DNA of 64,000 bases. Origin: Halomontanus rarus (GTDB lineage Archaea > Halobacteriota > Halobacteria > Halobacteriales > Natrialbaceae). Below, in pieces: positions 36,951 through 46,265 of the stretch. How positions within the stretch are numbered: position 1 is the first letter of the stretch; each line of letters starts with the position of its first letter. A model generated the notes under the pieces. That model had not been told where the DNA came from. It saw only the letters and a list, made by a program, of their open reading frames with translations, and did no database searches. The stretch lies in contig NZ_CP071598.1 of the NCBI RefSeq assembly GCF_017357405.1, forward strand, positions 930,001 through 994,000, written 5' to 3'. The translations under genes were made by a program, and so were the position numbers.

Positions 36951-37781
36951 ATGTCACTGTTCACCGACCGACAGCTGACGGCGCTGAAGCGAAACGGCTT
37001 CGTCGTGTTGTCCGACGTCGTCGACGACGACACGATTGAGGCGGCTCGAGACGCCTTCTGGGACGGTTTTCCGACCGATCGTGACGACTACGAGGGGTTG
37101 ACCACCGAACCGGAGCGATTCGAGAACGCCTGGGAGTACATCGAGGACCCCGACCCGTTCCGCGAGATCAACGACCAGCTATTCCCCTACGCGGAGGCCC
37201 TCGCAGGCGAGGGGACGCTCGAGCGCCCCGACGGGCGCATTCAGGTCACGCCTCGGTTTCCGACCGGCGAGCAGACCGAGGGAGACGAGCGGCCGCCGCT
37301 CCACCGCGCCACGGGTCACATCGACGGCTATGGCCCCCACTTCGACGAACACTACGAGGTCGGCTACTACACGGTGATGGCCGCGGTCTACCTCGATCGC
37401 GTCGATCCACGCGGTGGCGGTTTCACCGTCTGGCCCGGCTCGCACTGGTACGCCGGCGACTACTACGCCGAACACCACCTCGAGAGTCTGGTGAACGACG
37501 CGACGCTGCCCGCCTACGAGGACGGGGAGTGGACCCGGGGCGAAGCGCTCGCCCACCAGACCGATCCGCTCGAGATCCACGGCGACGCCGGGACGGTCAT
37601 CTTCTGGCACCAGAACCTGTTGCACTGCGGCGGGATCAACACGAGTCCGTACACGCGGCTGTCGGCCATTCAGCGGTTCGTTCGGCCGGACGCCGAGGAG
37701 ATCAAACGCGACGCGTACGTCAATCCCTGGAAGTACTGGGAGGGAATGGACGGCGTCGAACTGCCGTCGGCCCCCTCCTAG
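36951..37781 (+). CDS. Phytanoyl-CoA dioxygenase (PhyH)-family Fe(II)/2-oxoglutarate oxygenase
   Basis: A 276-residue protein with the PhyH fold: an N-terminal helix pair (R-Q-L-T-A-L-K-R-N-G-F-V-V-L-S-D), the H-x-D metal motif region around G-H-I-D-G-Y-G-P-H-F-D-E, and the distal R-G-G-G-F-T-V-W-P-G-S-H and N-L-L-H-C-G-G segments with the third His. The ATG at 36951 has an AT-rich element about 27-30 bases upstream. Its substrate is unknown. Placement between a sugar-acid dehydratase and a rhamnosidase suggests a modified sugar, but this is only context. Confidence 0.78.
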   Translation: MSLFTDRQLTALKRNGFVVLSDVVDDDTIEAARDAFWDGFPTDRDDYEGLTTEPERFENAWEYIEDPDPFREINDQLFPYAEALAGEGTLERPDGRIQVTPRFPTGEQTEGDERPPLHRATGHIDGYGPHFDEHYEVGYYTVMAAVYLDRVDPRGGGFTVWPGSHWYAGDYYAEHHLESLVNDATLPAYEDGEWTRGEALAHQTDPLEIHGDAGTVIFWHQNLLHCGGINTSPYTRLSAIQRFVRPDAEEIKRDAYVNPWKYWEGMDGVELPSAPS

Positions 37782-37884
37782 CGGTGACTATTTCCGGTTT
37801 TCGAACACCCTCGACGTCCTCGAGTCCCCATTTCGGCGCTCCTCTCCGAAGTTATATGCTATCGGGTGCCAAACCGGGTCGCAT

Positions 37885-40800
37885 ATGTCACCACCGACGA
37901 CCGATTCCGAGACGGCCCCCGTCGACCTCGTCGACCTACGGGTCGACCGCGAGTCCGAACCGCTCGACGCCTCGCCGACGCCCCGCTTCTCCTGGCGTGC
38001 CGACGCGACGGCACGAGGCGCGGCCCAGACCGCCTACCGAATCCTCGTCGCTCGCTCGAGGGCGGCGCTCGAGGCGGGCCGCGGCGACTGCTGGGACTCG
38101 GGGCGCGTCTCGAGTCCGACGTCGACCGGCGTGGCCTACGACGGGACGGCGCTGTCCTCGAGCACGGACTACTACTGGACGGTGCGGATCTGGGACGAAG
38201 AGGGTCGTCCGTCGGCGTGGGCCGATAGTTCGTCGTTCTCGACGGCGCTCGAGGGCGGCCGCGAGTGGGAAGGCGAGTGGATCGGGTACCGGCCGGGCGT
38301 CGGGGACTCGAACGGGTATCGGAGTCGGTGGCGGCCCGCTGGAGGCGAGGGAGGAACCGGAGTCGAAGGGACCGACGACCCCGCGGAGTGGGTCCAGATA
38401 GACCTCGGCGACGTTCGTTCGATCGACCGCCTCGAGCTCCACCCGGCGGAGCCGTTCGACGGCCCGGAGACGCCGGACGGGATGGCGGTATCTGCGCAGT
38501 ACTCTCACGACGACGCCGACCACCCGCAGGGCGCGGGCGGCTTCGGATTTCCGGTCCGGTATCGTATCGACGTCGCGACGGACGCGGACTTCGCGGACGC
38601 GGAGACCGTCGTCGACCGAACCGAGGAGAACCAGCCGAATCCCGGCTCCGAGACGGTGGCGTTCGACGTCGGTTCGGACGCGGGTACAGAGTCGGAGACG
38701 GAGACGAAGGCGGATACGGACGTGGCGGCCCGCTACGTCAGGGTCGTCGCCACCGATCGTTACGAGTTCGACCCCGCGAGTAGCGGACAGACGAAGACCG
38801 AGCACGTCCGCGAGGAACGCCGCGCCTGGGAGGCGTTCGCGCTCGCCGCGCTGGCCGTCCGCGACGAAGACGGGACGGACCTCGCCGTCGACTGCCCCGT
38901 CACCGCCGCCTCGAGTATCGAATCCGAAACCTGGGGGTGCGACCAGCTCGTGAACGGTCGGTACGAGTCCGCGACCGGCCCGGGATCTGCGCTGTTGCGG
39001 ACCGACGTCGCGCTCTCGAAGCCGGTCGCACGCGCTCGAGCCCACGTCTGCGGGCTCGGCTACGGCGAGTTGTCCGTCAACGGCGAGAAGATCGGCGACG
39101 CGGTCCTCGACCCCGGCTGGACCCAGTACGACCGGCGGGTACTCTACAGCACCTACGACGTCTCCGAGGCGCTGACGGCGGGCGAGAACGCGATCGGGCT
39201 TCGGCTCGGCCGGGGCTGGTTCGCCCGCAACGCCATCGACTGGACGGGATTCGGCTCGCCGCGGGCGATCTGCCAGCTCGAAATCACCTACGAGGACGGG
39301 ACGACGCGCTCGGTATCGACCGACGGCTCGTGGGAGGCGACGCGGGGGCCGATCCTCGCGAACGATATCTACGACGGCGAGACTTACGACGCGCGGCGGG
39401 CGGTCCCGGGGTGGGACGAGCCGGGATTCGATCGTACCGGTGACGACGGTGCCGATGAGGCCCGCGGTGCCGACGACCGCGAAGACGGCGACGCCCCAGC
39501 CTGGGAACCCGCCACCGTCGTCGACGGTCCCGGCGGCGACCTCGTCCCGCAGCGGACGCCGCCGATCCGGGTGACCGAAACGATCGACCCCGAGTCCATC
39601 CGCGACCACGAGGACGGCCCGATCGTCGACTTCGGGCAGAACCTCGTCGGCTGGGTCGAACTCGAGATCGAGGGCGCAGCGCGCGGCGACGAGATCGTCC
39701 TCAGACACGCCGAGACGCTCTTAGAGGACGGCAGCCTCTCGCTTATCGACCTCCGATCCGCGGACGCGACCGACCGCTACGTCGCCGCCGGCGAGCCCAC
39801 GGAGATCTATCACCCCCGATTCACCTACCACGGCTTCCGGTACGCGCAGGTCAGCGGCTATCCGGGCGACCTCGAGCCCGAGCACATCAGCGCGAAGGTG
39901 GTCCACACCGACGTCGAACCGATCGGGTCGTTCGACTGCTCGAACGAGGAGCTCGCGCAGGTCCAGGAGAACGCCCGGTGGGGGCTACGAGGGAACCTCC
40001 ACAGCGTGCTGACCGACTGCCCCCAGCGCGACGAGCGCTTCGGCTGGACCGGCGACAACCACATCGCCGCGCGGGCGCTGTGTTACAACTTCGACGGCGG
40101 TCGCTTCTACGGCAAGTGGATGGACGACCACGCGGACGTCCGCTCGGAACACGGCTACGTCGCGGACACGATCCCCTACGGCTACGGGTCGATCCCCGAG
40201 GACCGGACGTGGGGAATCACCCAGGTGACCATCCCGTGGCACCTCTACCGCCACTACGGCGACGCGGGCGTCCTCGAGCGCCACTACGAGGGAATGCGCC
40301 GGTACGTCGACTACTGGCACTCGGTTTCCGAGGACGGACTCGTCGGCGACGAGTTCGGCAACTACGGCGACTGGCTGGCGTTCGAGAACGCCGACGGTCG
40401 TCGCGGGTTGCCCCTGGACCTGTTCAACACCGCCTTCCACTACCACACGACGAACCTCTTCGCGGAGGTCGCGGCGGTGCTCGGCAACGACGTGGACGCC
40501 GAGCGGTATCGGGAGCGAGCCGAGGCGGTCGCGGACGCGTTCACCGACGAGTTCTTCGATTCCAGTGCTTCGGAGTACGGTCCCGGCACCCAGTCGTCCT
40601 CGGCGGTCCCGCTGTACGTCGGTCTGGTTCCCGACGAACACACCGACGCGGTCGCGGCGGCACTCGCCGAGAAAGTACGGGAGGCGGACGGCAAACTCCA
40701 GACCGGATTCCTCGGCACCCGACCGCTCGTCCACACGCTCGTCGACCACGGCTATCCCGAGGTCGCCTACGAGGTGGTGAGCCAGCCCGAACAGCCCGGT

Positions 40801-41415
40801 TGGGTGTACATGGTTCGCCAGGGCGCGACGGCGATGTGGGAACGCTGGGACAGCGACTCCCGGGTCGGCGACGGGATGAACTCCTTCAACCACTCGCCGT
40901 TTACCTTCGTCTCCGAGTGGTTCTACGAGGCGCTGGCCGGTCTCCGATTCGACACCTCGATCCGCGAGGGCCGAGTCGAGATCGCGCCGACCGTCGTCGA
41001 CGACCTCGAGTGGGCCGAGGGATCGATCGAGACGCCACACGGACGGCTGGCGTCGCGGTGGGAGTGCGAAGAGCGCGACGGCGGCGATGAGACCGGACTC
41101 GAACTCGAGATCGAAGTGCCGTGGAACACGGTCGCGACGGTCCGGATTCCGGATCTCGAGGCGGCGGACGATCCCGTCGTGGCGGTCGGCGAGGGTGGAG
41201 ACGAGGTCGAGGGCGGGAACGGGAGCGAGGACGAGCGCTTGGCCGGCGAGACGACCTTGATCTGGAACGGCGACGGCGACGACGCTGGCCCTCGATCGGA
41301 CCCGGACGCACTCCCCGACGGAATCGAATCCGTTCGCGACGACGACGGGGCGATAACGGTGACGGTCGGATCGGGAACGTATCGATTCGAGGTGCGAGTG
41401 CGGTCGACGGAGTAG
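37885..41415 (+). CDS. GH78 alpha-L-rhamnosidase with an inserted discoidin-like domain
   Basis: A 1176-residue protein. An N-terminal Fn3-like domain (about 1-125) ends in E-W-I-G. An insert of about 200 residues looks like an F5/8 type C (discoidin/CBM32) domain: W-V-Q-I-D-L-G-D-V-R-S-I-D then R-Y-V-R-V-V-A-T-D. The rhamnosidase N-domain follows (G-L-G-Y-G-E-L-S-V-N-G), then the (alpha/alpha)6 catalytic domain with D-C-P-Q-R-D-E-R-F-G-W-T-G-D and a C-terminal beta-sandwich. It releases L-rhamnose from rhamnosides or rhamnogalacturonan pieces. No signal peptide. TATA (GTTATATGC) lies about 30 bases before the ATG. Confidence 0.88.
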   Translation: MSPPTTDSETAPVDLVDLRVDRESEPLDASPTPRFSWRADATARGAAQTAYRILVARSRAALEAGRGDCWDSGRVSSPTSTGVAYDGTALSSSTDYYWTVRIWDEEGRPSAWADSSSFSTALEGGREWEGEWIGYRPGVGDSNGYRSRWRPAGGEGGTGVEGTDDPAEWVQIDLGDVRSIDRLELHPAEPFDGPETPDGMAVSAQYSHDDADHPQGAGGFGFPVRYRIDVATDADFADAETVVDRTEENQPNPGSETVAFDVGSDAGTESETETKADTDVAARYVRVVATDRYEFDPASSGQTKTEHVREERRAWEAFALAALAVRDEDGTDLAVDCPVTAASSIESETWGCDQLVNGRYESATGPGSALLRTDVALSKPVARARAHVCGLGYGELSVNGEKIGDAVLDPGWTQYDRRVLYSTYDVSEALTAGENAIGLRLGRGWFARNAIDWTGFGSPRAICQLEITYEDGTTRSVSTDGSWEATRGPILANDIYDGETYDARRAVPGWDEPGFDRTGDDGADEARGADDREDGDAPAWEPATVVDGPGGDLVPQRTPPIRVTETIDPESIRDHEDGPIVDFGQNLVGWVELEIEGAARGDEIVLRHAETLLEDGSLSLIDLRSADATDRYVAAGEPTEIYHPRFTYHGFRYAQVSGYPGDLEPEHISAKVVHTDVEPIGSFDCSNEELAQVQENARWGLRGNLHSVLTDCPQRDERFGWTGDNHIAARALCYNFDGGRFYGKWMDDHADVRSEHGYVADTIPYGYGSIPEDRTWGITQVTIPWHLYRHYGDAGVLERHYEGMRRYVDYWHSVSEDGLVGDEFGNYGDWLAFENADGRRGLPLDLFNTAFHYHTTNLFAEVAAVLGNDVDAERYRERAEAVADAFTDEFFDSSASEYGPGTQSSSAVPLYVGLVPDEHTDAVAAALAEKVREADGKLQTGFLGTRPLVHTLVDHGYPEVAYEVVSQPEQPGWVYMVRQGATAMWERWDSDSRVGDGMNSFNHSPFTFVSEWFYEALAGLRFDTSIREGRVEIAPTVVDDLEWAEGSIETPHGRLASRWECEERDGGDETGLELEIEVPWNTVATVRIPDLEAADDPVVAVGEGGDEVEGGNGSEDERLAGETTLIWNGDGDDAGPRSDPDALPDGIESVRDDDGAITVTVGSGTYRFEVRVRSTE

Positions 41416-41678
41416 CCGTCGACGCTGCCGACCCGCTCTTCGCTCGTACGGTCTCCCGCAAATCGGCTCCAGTGTAACCGCGACCGACCTGCGATTTCAT
41501 CGGTACATCGTCACAGCGAACCGTTTCGGTCGATCGGGACACCGGGTTTCCGGTGAACGGTTGCGGGAACGAAAACCGGAAGGAGGGTCGCTCGAGCACG
41601 TGCCGGTCGGATCTCGATGGTCGAAACGCGTCTCTCAGGTCTCTGCTCGGTCCTCACGTTCATGTGGAAACGACTATC

Positions 41679-41698
41679 ACCATCAATTATATGTGATG
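41679..41698. promoter_or_regulatory. Inverted repeat over the TATA region of the exported beta-helix gene
   Basis: CCATCA at 41679-41684 and TGATGG at 41693-41698 flank AATTATATG-type TATA sequence. It is centred 24-32 bases before the GTG at 41712 and ATG at 41721, so a bound repressor would block TBP. Confidence 0.4.
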
Positions 41699-41711
41699 GC
41701 CACTGGTACGT

Positions 41712-43916
41712 GTGAACGCGATGCAAGACTCATCGAAGCCATCAGCGGAGACTGTTCCGGACGATTTCTCGCTCACTCGACGGACGGCACTGGCGCTGCT
41801 GGGCGCCGGCGGTGTCGCGAGTATGGCCGGGGCCGGAAGTGCGAGTGGGACGGGAGCGGACGGTGGGGACGAGACGAAAGGCGAGCACGGGAGCGACGGC
41901 TCGCCCGCTCGTCGCTGGAATCAGGACGTCGACGCACAGGGTCACGCGCTGTCCGATCTGGGTTCGCTCGAGGTTGAGCACGTCTACACGTCGGCTCGCG
42001 ACGCGAACGTCATCGTCTGGCGGGACGAGGAGGGCGTCTATCACGCGGACAGCAGCGAGGAAACCCTCCACAGCGGCGAGGACTACGTCGAGACGATCCA
42101 GGCGGCCGTCGACGGCCTCAGCGAGGGCCGGACGAGCAAAGAGACGGTGCTCGTCGCCGCTTCCGGGACGATCGGCCCGGTGGACGAACTCACTCAGATC
42201 GTCCTCCCGAGTTACACGGTCTTAGACGTCGCGGGGACCATCTACGTCGAGGACGAGGGCGAGTCCTTGGTGACGCCGATCCGGGCGTTCGGCGAGGAGC
42301 GGATCGAGATTCCGCGCCTGACGATCGAGGGGAACCCGCGGTTCGGGGTCTGGATCCAGAACAGCGATTCGATCAAACTGGATAACGTCGACATTCGGTT
42401 CGAGAACCTCGACGACCTCGAGCCCTACGAGGACGCGCCGGGCGACTGGCCGCCGGTCGCGTTCGACCCGGAGAGCAGCAAGGAGGAAATCCTCGCGAAC
42501 CGGGGGTACGTCGGAGCCAACAACGAGGGGATCCGGATCGACGGCCGGGCGCGCGAGGAGCCGTGTTCGGACGTTCAAATCGGGTCGGTGTACGTCGAGG
42601 GCGCGGGCCACCACTGTGTCGAACTGTACGACGCAGAGCGCGTCCAGATCGAGCAGGTCATCGGCGTGGACATGGACAGTTCCTCGGTCATCCTGAACGA
42701 AACCGAGAACGCGACGGTCAACGGCGTCGTCGGGGAGAACCCTGAGTCGCCGACGTGGTACGCGACCTTTCGGTGTGCGAACGGCTGCGAGAACGTCTCC
42801 GTCGGGCAGGTGGTCAGCCGCGACGCCCCGCGCGGAATCCACATCACGACCGACTCGAACGACATCACGATCAGCGAGGTCAACATTGTCGGCGCCCGTT
42901 ACCACGGCATCAAGATCGACGACGTCGAGAACGTCGCCGTTCAGGGTGGCCTCGTCAAGAACGTCGTCGAGGAGGCGGTGCTCTCGTGGGCCGACGGTCT
43001 CTCGATCAGCAACCTGCGGATCGTCGACGACCTCTCCGAGCAAGAGCGCGAAGAGATCTTCCTCCCCGTCGGCGGCCCGGACGTCCGCGAGCAGACCCAC
43101 GCGATCCACTTCACCGGACAGAACGGCCGCATCGTCAACAACGACGTCCGCGGCGGCGGCACCGAGGAACTCATCGCGATCGACGCCACGAACACCATCG
43201 TCCGCGACAATCTCGGGGACGGGATCGACTCGGGTACCGTCACGCTCGAGTCCGGCGCGGACGAGGCCGCTCGAATCGAGGGCATCCACGGTCGGTTCGA
43301 CGCGGCGTTCGACCTGCGCGCGGAACCCGCGGCGGTCCCGGCCGGGCCCGTCGCTTGGACCCACTACTTCGAGTGGTCCGGCGAGGGCTGGGATCTGGTC
43401 TTCGCGTGGGAGACCGACCCCGGCGAGGACCTCGAACTCTCCTACACCGTCGACCAGACCCAGGGCGGCGACGCCGAAATCGACCTCGAGCCGCTCGAGG
43501 CGGGTACCTACCGGATCGACGCGAGACACAGCGGGCTCTCGCTGACGGCCGTCGAAGACGGGAACGTACAGCAAGAGGAGTGGAGCGGCGGTGAGAATCA
43601 GCGCTGGCACGTCGCGGAAGACGGCGATCACTTCCGTCTCGAAATCGCCGACACGGGGCAGGTGCTCGAGACCGAAGACGGCTTGACCGAGAACGGTGCA
43701 AACGTACAGGTCGGCGAGGACTCCGGTGGGGATCATCAGCGCTGGACCGCCGTTCCGGTCTTTAGCGCCACGGGCGAGTATTATTACGCCCTCCAGCCCG
43801 CCCACGTCGAGCGAGCGGTCGACATCTCGGGTATCTCACAGGATCCCGGTGCGAACGCGCTCCTGTGGGACTACGGTGAGGGCGAGAACCAGCAGTTCGC
43901 GTTCGACGAATTGTAA
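41712..43916 (+). CDS. Tat-exported right-handed beta-helix protein with C-terminal ricin-type lectin domain
   Basis: A 734-residue protein with a Tat signal (Arg23-Arg24, then an Ala/Gly-rich core). A pectate-lyase-like parallel beta-helix follows (about residues 100-510) with many N-V-x-V/I and G-I-x-I-x turns. The C-terminal 130 residues form a RicinB-type trefoil with three Q-x-W-like repeats (N-Q-R-W, H-Q-R-W, N-Q-Q-F). It is the only clearly exported polysaccharide-related protein in the cluster apart from the transporter lipoprotein, so it may bind or cut polymer outside the cell. Catalytic residues are not identifiable. The GTG at 41712 or ATG at 41721 may be the start. Confidence 0.78.
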   Translation: MNAMQDSSKPSAETVPDDFSLTRRTALALLGAGGVASMAGAGSASGTGADGGDETKGEHGSDGSPARRWNQDVDAQGHALSDLGSLEVEHVYTSARDANVIVWRDEEGVYHADSSEETLHSGEDYVETIQAAVDGLSEGRTSKETVLVAASGTIGPVDELTQIVLPSYTVLDVAGTIYVEDEGESLVTPIRAFGEERIEIPRLTIEGNPRFGVWIQNSDSIKLDNVDIRFENLDDLEPYEDAPGDWPPVAFDPESSKEEILANRGYVGANNEGIRIDGRAREEPCSDVQIGSVYVEGAGHHCVELYDAERVQIEQVIGVDMDSSSVILNETENATVNGVVGENPESPTWYATFRCANGCENVSVGQVVSRDAPRGIHITTDSNDITISEVNIVGARYHGIKIDDVENVAVQGGLVKNVVEEAVLSWADGLSISNLRIVDDLSEQEREEIFLPVGGPDVREQTHAIHFTGQNGRIVNNDVRGGGTEELIAIDATNTIVRDNLGDGIDSGTVTLESGADEAARIEGIHGRFDAAFDLRAEPAAVPAGPVAWTHYFEWSGEGWDLVFAWETDPGEDLELSYTVDQTQGGDAEIDLEPLEAGTYRIDARHSGLSLTAVEDGNVQQEEWSGGENQRWHVAEDGDHFRLEIADTGQVLETEDGLTENGANVQVGEDSGGDHQRWTAVPVFSATGEYYYALQPAHVERAVDISGISQDPGANALLWDYGEGENQQFAFDEL

Positions 43917-44150
43917 CGCCTCCGACGATTTGGGCACTCGTCCGTTCGATTCTCTGTTCCGTTTCGTTCCGTCCGATACTGTCTCGCTCAACTCGCTCGC
44001 GCGGTCAGGCGATGCGGAGCCGACTGACCGTCCCAGTCGTTCGGGGACCCGTACGGCATTCGGTAACTGTATACTCGAAGACCCTAAAACTATTAGTAGT
44101 GGAACTTCTCATCTCTTGGTAGTGCAAGTCGAGCACGAGGTATCTACATA

Positions 44151-45185
44151 ATGAAGGCTATCGTCCAGACCGCTCCCAAGTCTATAGAGATTCGTGATCG
44201 CGAGCGTCCCGTCCCGTCCGACGACGAGGTGCTCGTTCAAGTCCACTACGCGGGTCTCTGCGGGAGCGACGCACACGCATACAAGTACGAGGGAGGCTAC
44301 GAGTGGATCCCGATTCCGCGCGTCATGGGACACGAGTACTCGGGGAAAGTCGTCGAAGTCGGTGAGAACGTCGCCAACTTCGCCGTGGGTGACAAGGTCG
44401 TCGAGGAACCGATCCACGACTGTGGTACCTGCTTTCAATGCAAGAACGGCCAGCCCAACGTATGTCAAAATTTCGAGATAACTGGGATGCACAACGACGG
44501 TGCGTACACCGAGTTTACGACCGTCGAACCCGACGACCTGCACCACATTCCGGAAGACGTTCCGCTTCGGCAGGCCAGTATTACCGAGCCGCTGAGCATC
44601 GCGACGCGTGCGGTTTTCACGCAGTCGAACGTGACGCCCGGCGACACGGTGCTGGTCGAAGGTCCGGGTCCGATCGGTGTGCTCGTCGCCGCCGTCGCGG
44701 ACTCGATGGGTGCGAACGTCGTCGTCTCGGGACTCGGCAAGGACGGCGCATACCGACTCCCACTCGTCGAAGAACTCGGTATCGACACGATCAACGTCGG
44801 ATCGATCGATCTCGAGGACGTCGTCGACGAGCGAACTGACGGTATCGGCTTCGACGTCGTCTTCGACACGACGGGTCACAAGAGCGGCGTCGAGATGGCG
44901 ATCGACAACGTCCGCAAGGGCGGACAGGTCGTCGTCGTCGGTCTCCCCGGTGACTCGAGTGACGTTTTCATGACGCCGATCGTTCGGGGCGAAATCGACC
45001 TCAACACGTCTTACGGCTCGACCTGGCGAAACTTCGAACAGGCGATTCGCGTCATGGCCAACGATTCGATCGACGTCGATTCGATCGTCGACACGTCTTA
45101 TAGCGTCGACGAACCGACGGCCGCGTTCGAGGCGTTCCTCGACTCGGAGACGTGTAAGCCGGTCTTCTCGTTCGTCGACGAGTGA
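44151..45185 (+). CDS. Zinc-dependent medium-chain alcohol/polyol dehydrogenase
   Basis: A 344-residue MDR enzyme with catalytic zinc motifs G-L-C-G-S-D-A-H and G-H-E-Y-S-G, structural zinc cysteines in D-C-G-T-C-F-Q-C-K plus a fourth Cys, and G-P-G-P-I-G in the NAD domain. It is a full-length paralogue of the enzyme at 12653. A TATA-like AAAACTATTAG lies about 55 bases before the ATG. It is a candidate for oxidising L-rhamnose, 2-keto-3-deoxy-L-rhamnonate or another sugar derivative; which one is not shown. Confidence 0.86.
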   Translation: MKAIVQTAPKSIEIRDRERPVPSDDEVLVQVHYAGLCGSDAHAYKYEGGYEWIPIPRVMGHEYSGKVVEVGENVANFAVGDKVVEEPIHDCGTCFQCKNGQPNVCQNFEITGMHNDGAYTEFTTVEPDDLHHIPEDVPLRQASITEPLSIATRAVFTQSNVTPGDTVLVEGPGPIGVLVAAVADSMGANVVVSGLGKDGAYRLPLVEELGIDTINVGSIDLEDVVDERTDGIGFDVVFDTTGHKSGVEMAIDNVRKGGQVVVVGLPGDSSDVFMTPIVRGEIDLNTSYGSTWRNFEQAIRVMANDSIDVDSIVDTSYSVDEPTAAFEAFLDSETCKPVFSFVDE

Positions 45186-45444
45186 TCGGTGTTCCTGGCA
45201 CGACTGTTTTGACCGCTTTCGCTCCACGTGAAGTTACCTTTCGAACCGATACTGTCAGTGTGGACTCGCCTCTCGGTTCATTCGATCGGTAACAGAGAAT
45301 CTCGACGAGACCCGAGCGTGTCTGTATCGTCCCCGTTTCCAGTAGCGACAGGGAACACTTTATCCAGTTTCTACGACCCGTGTTCGGTCAGTGTGTCACT
45401 TCGCTCGACCGTCACTACGGCCGATACTGCTCGGACGATGTCTG

Positions 45445-45459
45445 TCCGGTAACACCGAA
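45445..45459. repeat. 15-base motif TCCGGTAACACCGAA
   Basis: Second member of the family seen at 14195-14209 and 59277-59291. It is 57 bases before the 22-base palindrome. Confidence 0.45.
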
Positions 45460-45516
45460 CGAATATCGCGCACTGTCACGTCTACGAGTGACCACGTCCG
45501 GTTGACGACGTTAACT

Positions 45517-45538
45517 ATTACATTCGTACGTTTGTAAA
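45517..45538. repeat. 22-base palindrome, copy 3 (ATTAC-N12-GTAAA)
   Basis: ATTAC and GTAAA arms around a CGTACG centre; third member with 9582-9603 and 14039-14060. It is downstream of the second zinc dehydrogenase gene, as copy 2 is downstream of the first. Confidence 0.6.
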
Positions 45539-45996
45539 GCCACCCGCATGTCCGGGGCCATTTTCCGGTTTTCGACTCTTTCTCTGTGATCTCTCTGGCC
45601 GATTTCAGACGTTTCAGGCCTTCTTCAGTGATCTAATTCGGTGTGGCGGTTTTGTCTGCTATCGAATCCGCCTTGGCCGGATTCCACTCGACGTATCATC
45701 TCTCGAGTTACACTCGATCGGGGGAAATCGGATACGATAGTCACAGTGTTGCGTGGTGTGATAGCATTCCTATCTTCTACCGTCCGGCTATGGCGGACGT
45801 ATTGGTACGGGCCACTCGTGCGACGGCCACCTCGAGTCGCCACTGATCGAGGCCGGGACCGGTCACACGACGACAGTGCGGTTGAGCAGGGACTGACAGT
45901 CACACCGTCGTCCGATCGGCACTAACACGGTCACGGTACTGAAAGTAGTCGAGCGGTCGGTGTCGTCTCACTCCTCCTTTCCGATGGATGGCAACC

Positions 45997-46043
45997 TTTA
46001 CATACAGTGAGAACGAGTTAGCAATTGCCAGGCTTACTGGCAA
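45997..46043 (+). promoter_or_regulatory. Candidate promoter and operator of the lactate-utilisation operon
   Basis: TTTACATA (45997-46004) is a TATA-like element. About 25 bases on, where RNA synthesis would begin, is a perfect palindrome TTGCCAG-N5-CTGGCAA (46025-46043). If used, the 5' leader before the GTG at 46266 is about 240 bases, long for a haloarchaeon, so a second promoter nearer the gene is possible. Confidence 0.4.
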
Positions 46044-46265
46044 CACCTACCACCATTGGCCGTAGTGATCGGGCCGCTATCAACCATTCGACACCCCCTA
46101 CATCACTACTGTTCTCTTTCGACACTCGCTCACGGTCTCGATTAATCGTGTCTCGAGAACGCGTCGAACGTAACTACTAATCTGTTGGGAGCAAAGGTTC
46201 ACGTAGTATGTACTTCAATCGCGGTGTGGCCCCGGTTAGAAATCGACTCTTCGGAGGGGATCGAA

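Larger units (their letters stand above)
45186..46265. other. Gene-free 1.1 kb stretch with palindromes, leader of the lactate operon
   Basis: No credible gene. It contains TCCGGTAACACCGAA at 45445-45459, the 22-base palindrome at 45517-45538, and a perfect 7-5-7 palindrome at 46025-46043. Codon-like character around 45640-45850 is weak and broken, so a decayed gene is possible but unproven. Confidence 0.6.

Noticed and set aside
45640..45850. A 67-codon frame that might be a transposase fragment
   Set aside because: No recognisable transposase motif, no flanking inverted repeats and weak coding character. Left as part of a gene-free stretch.
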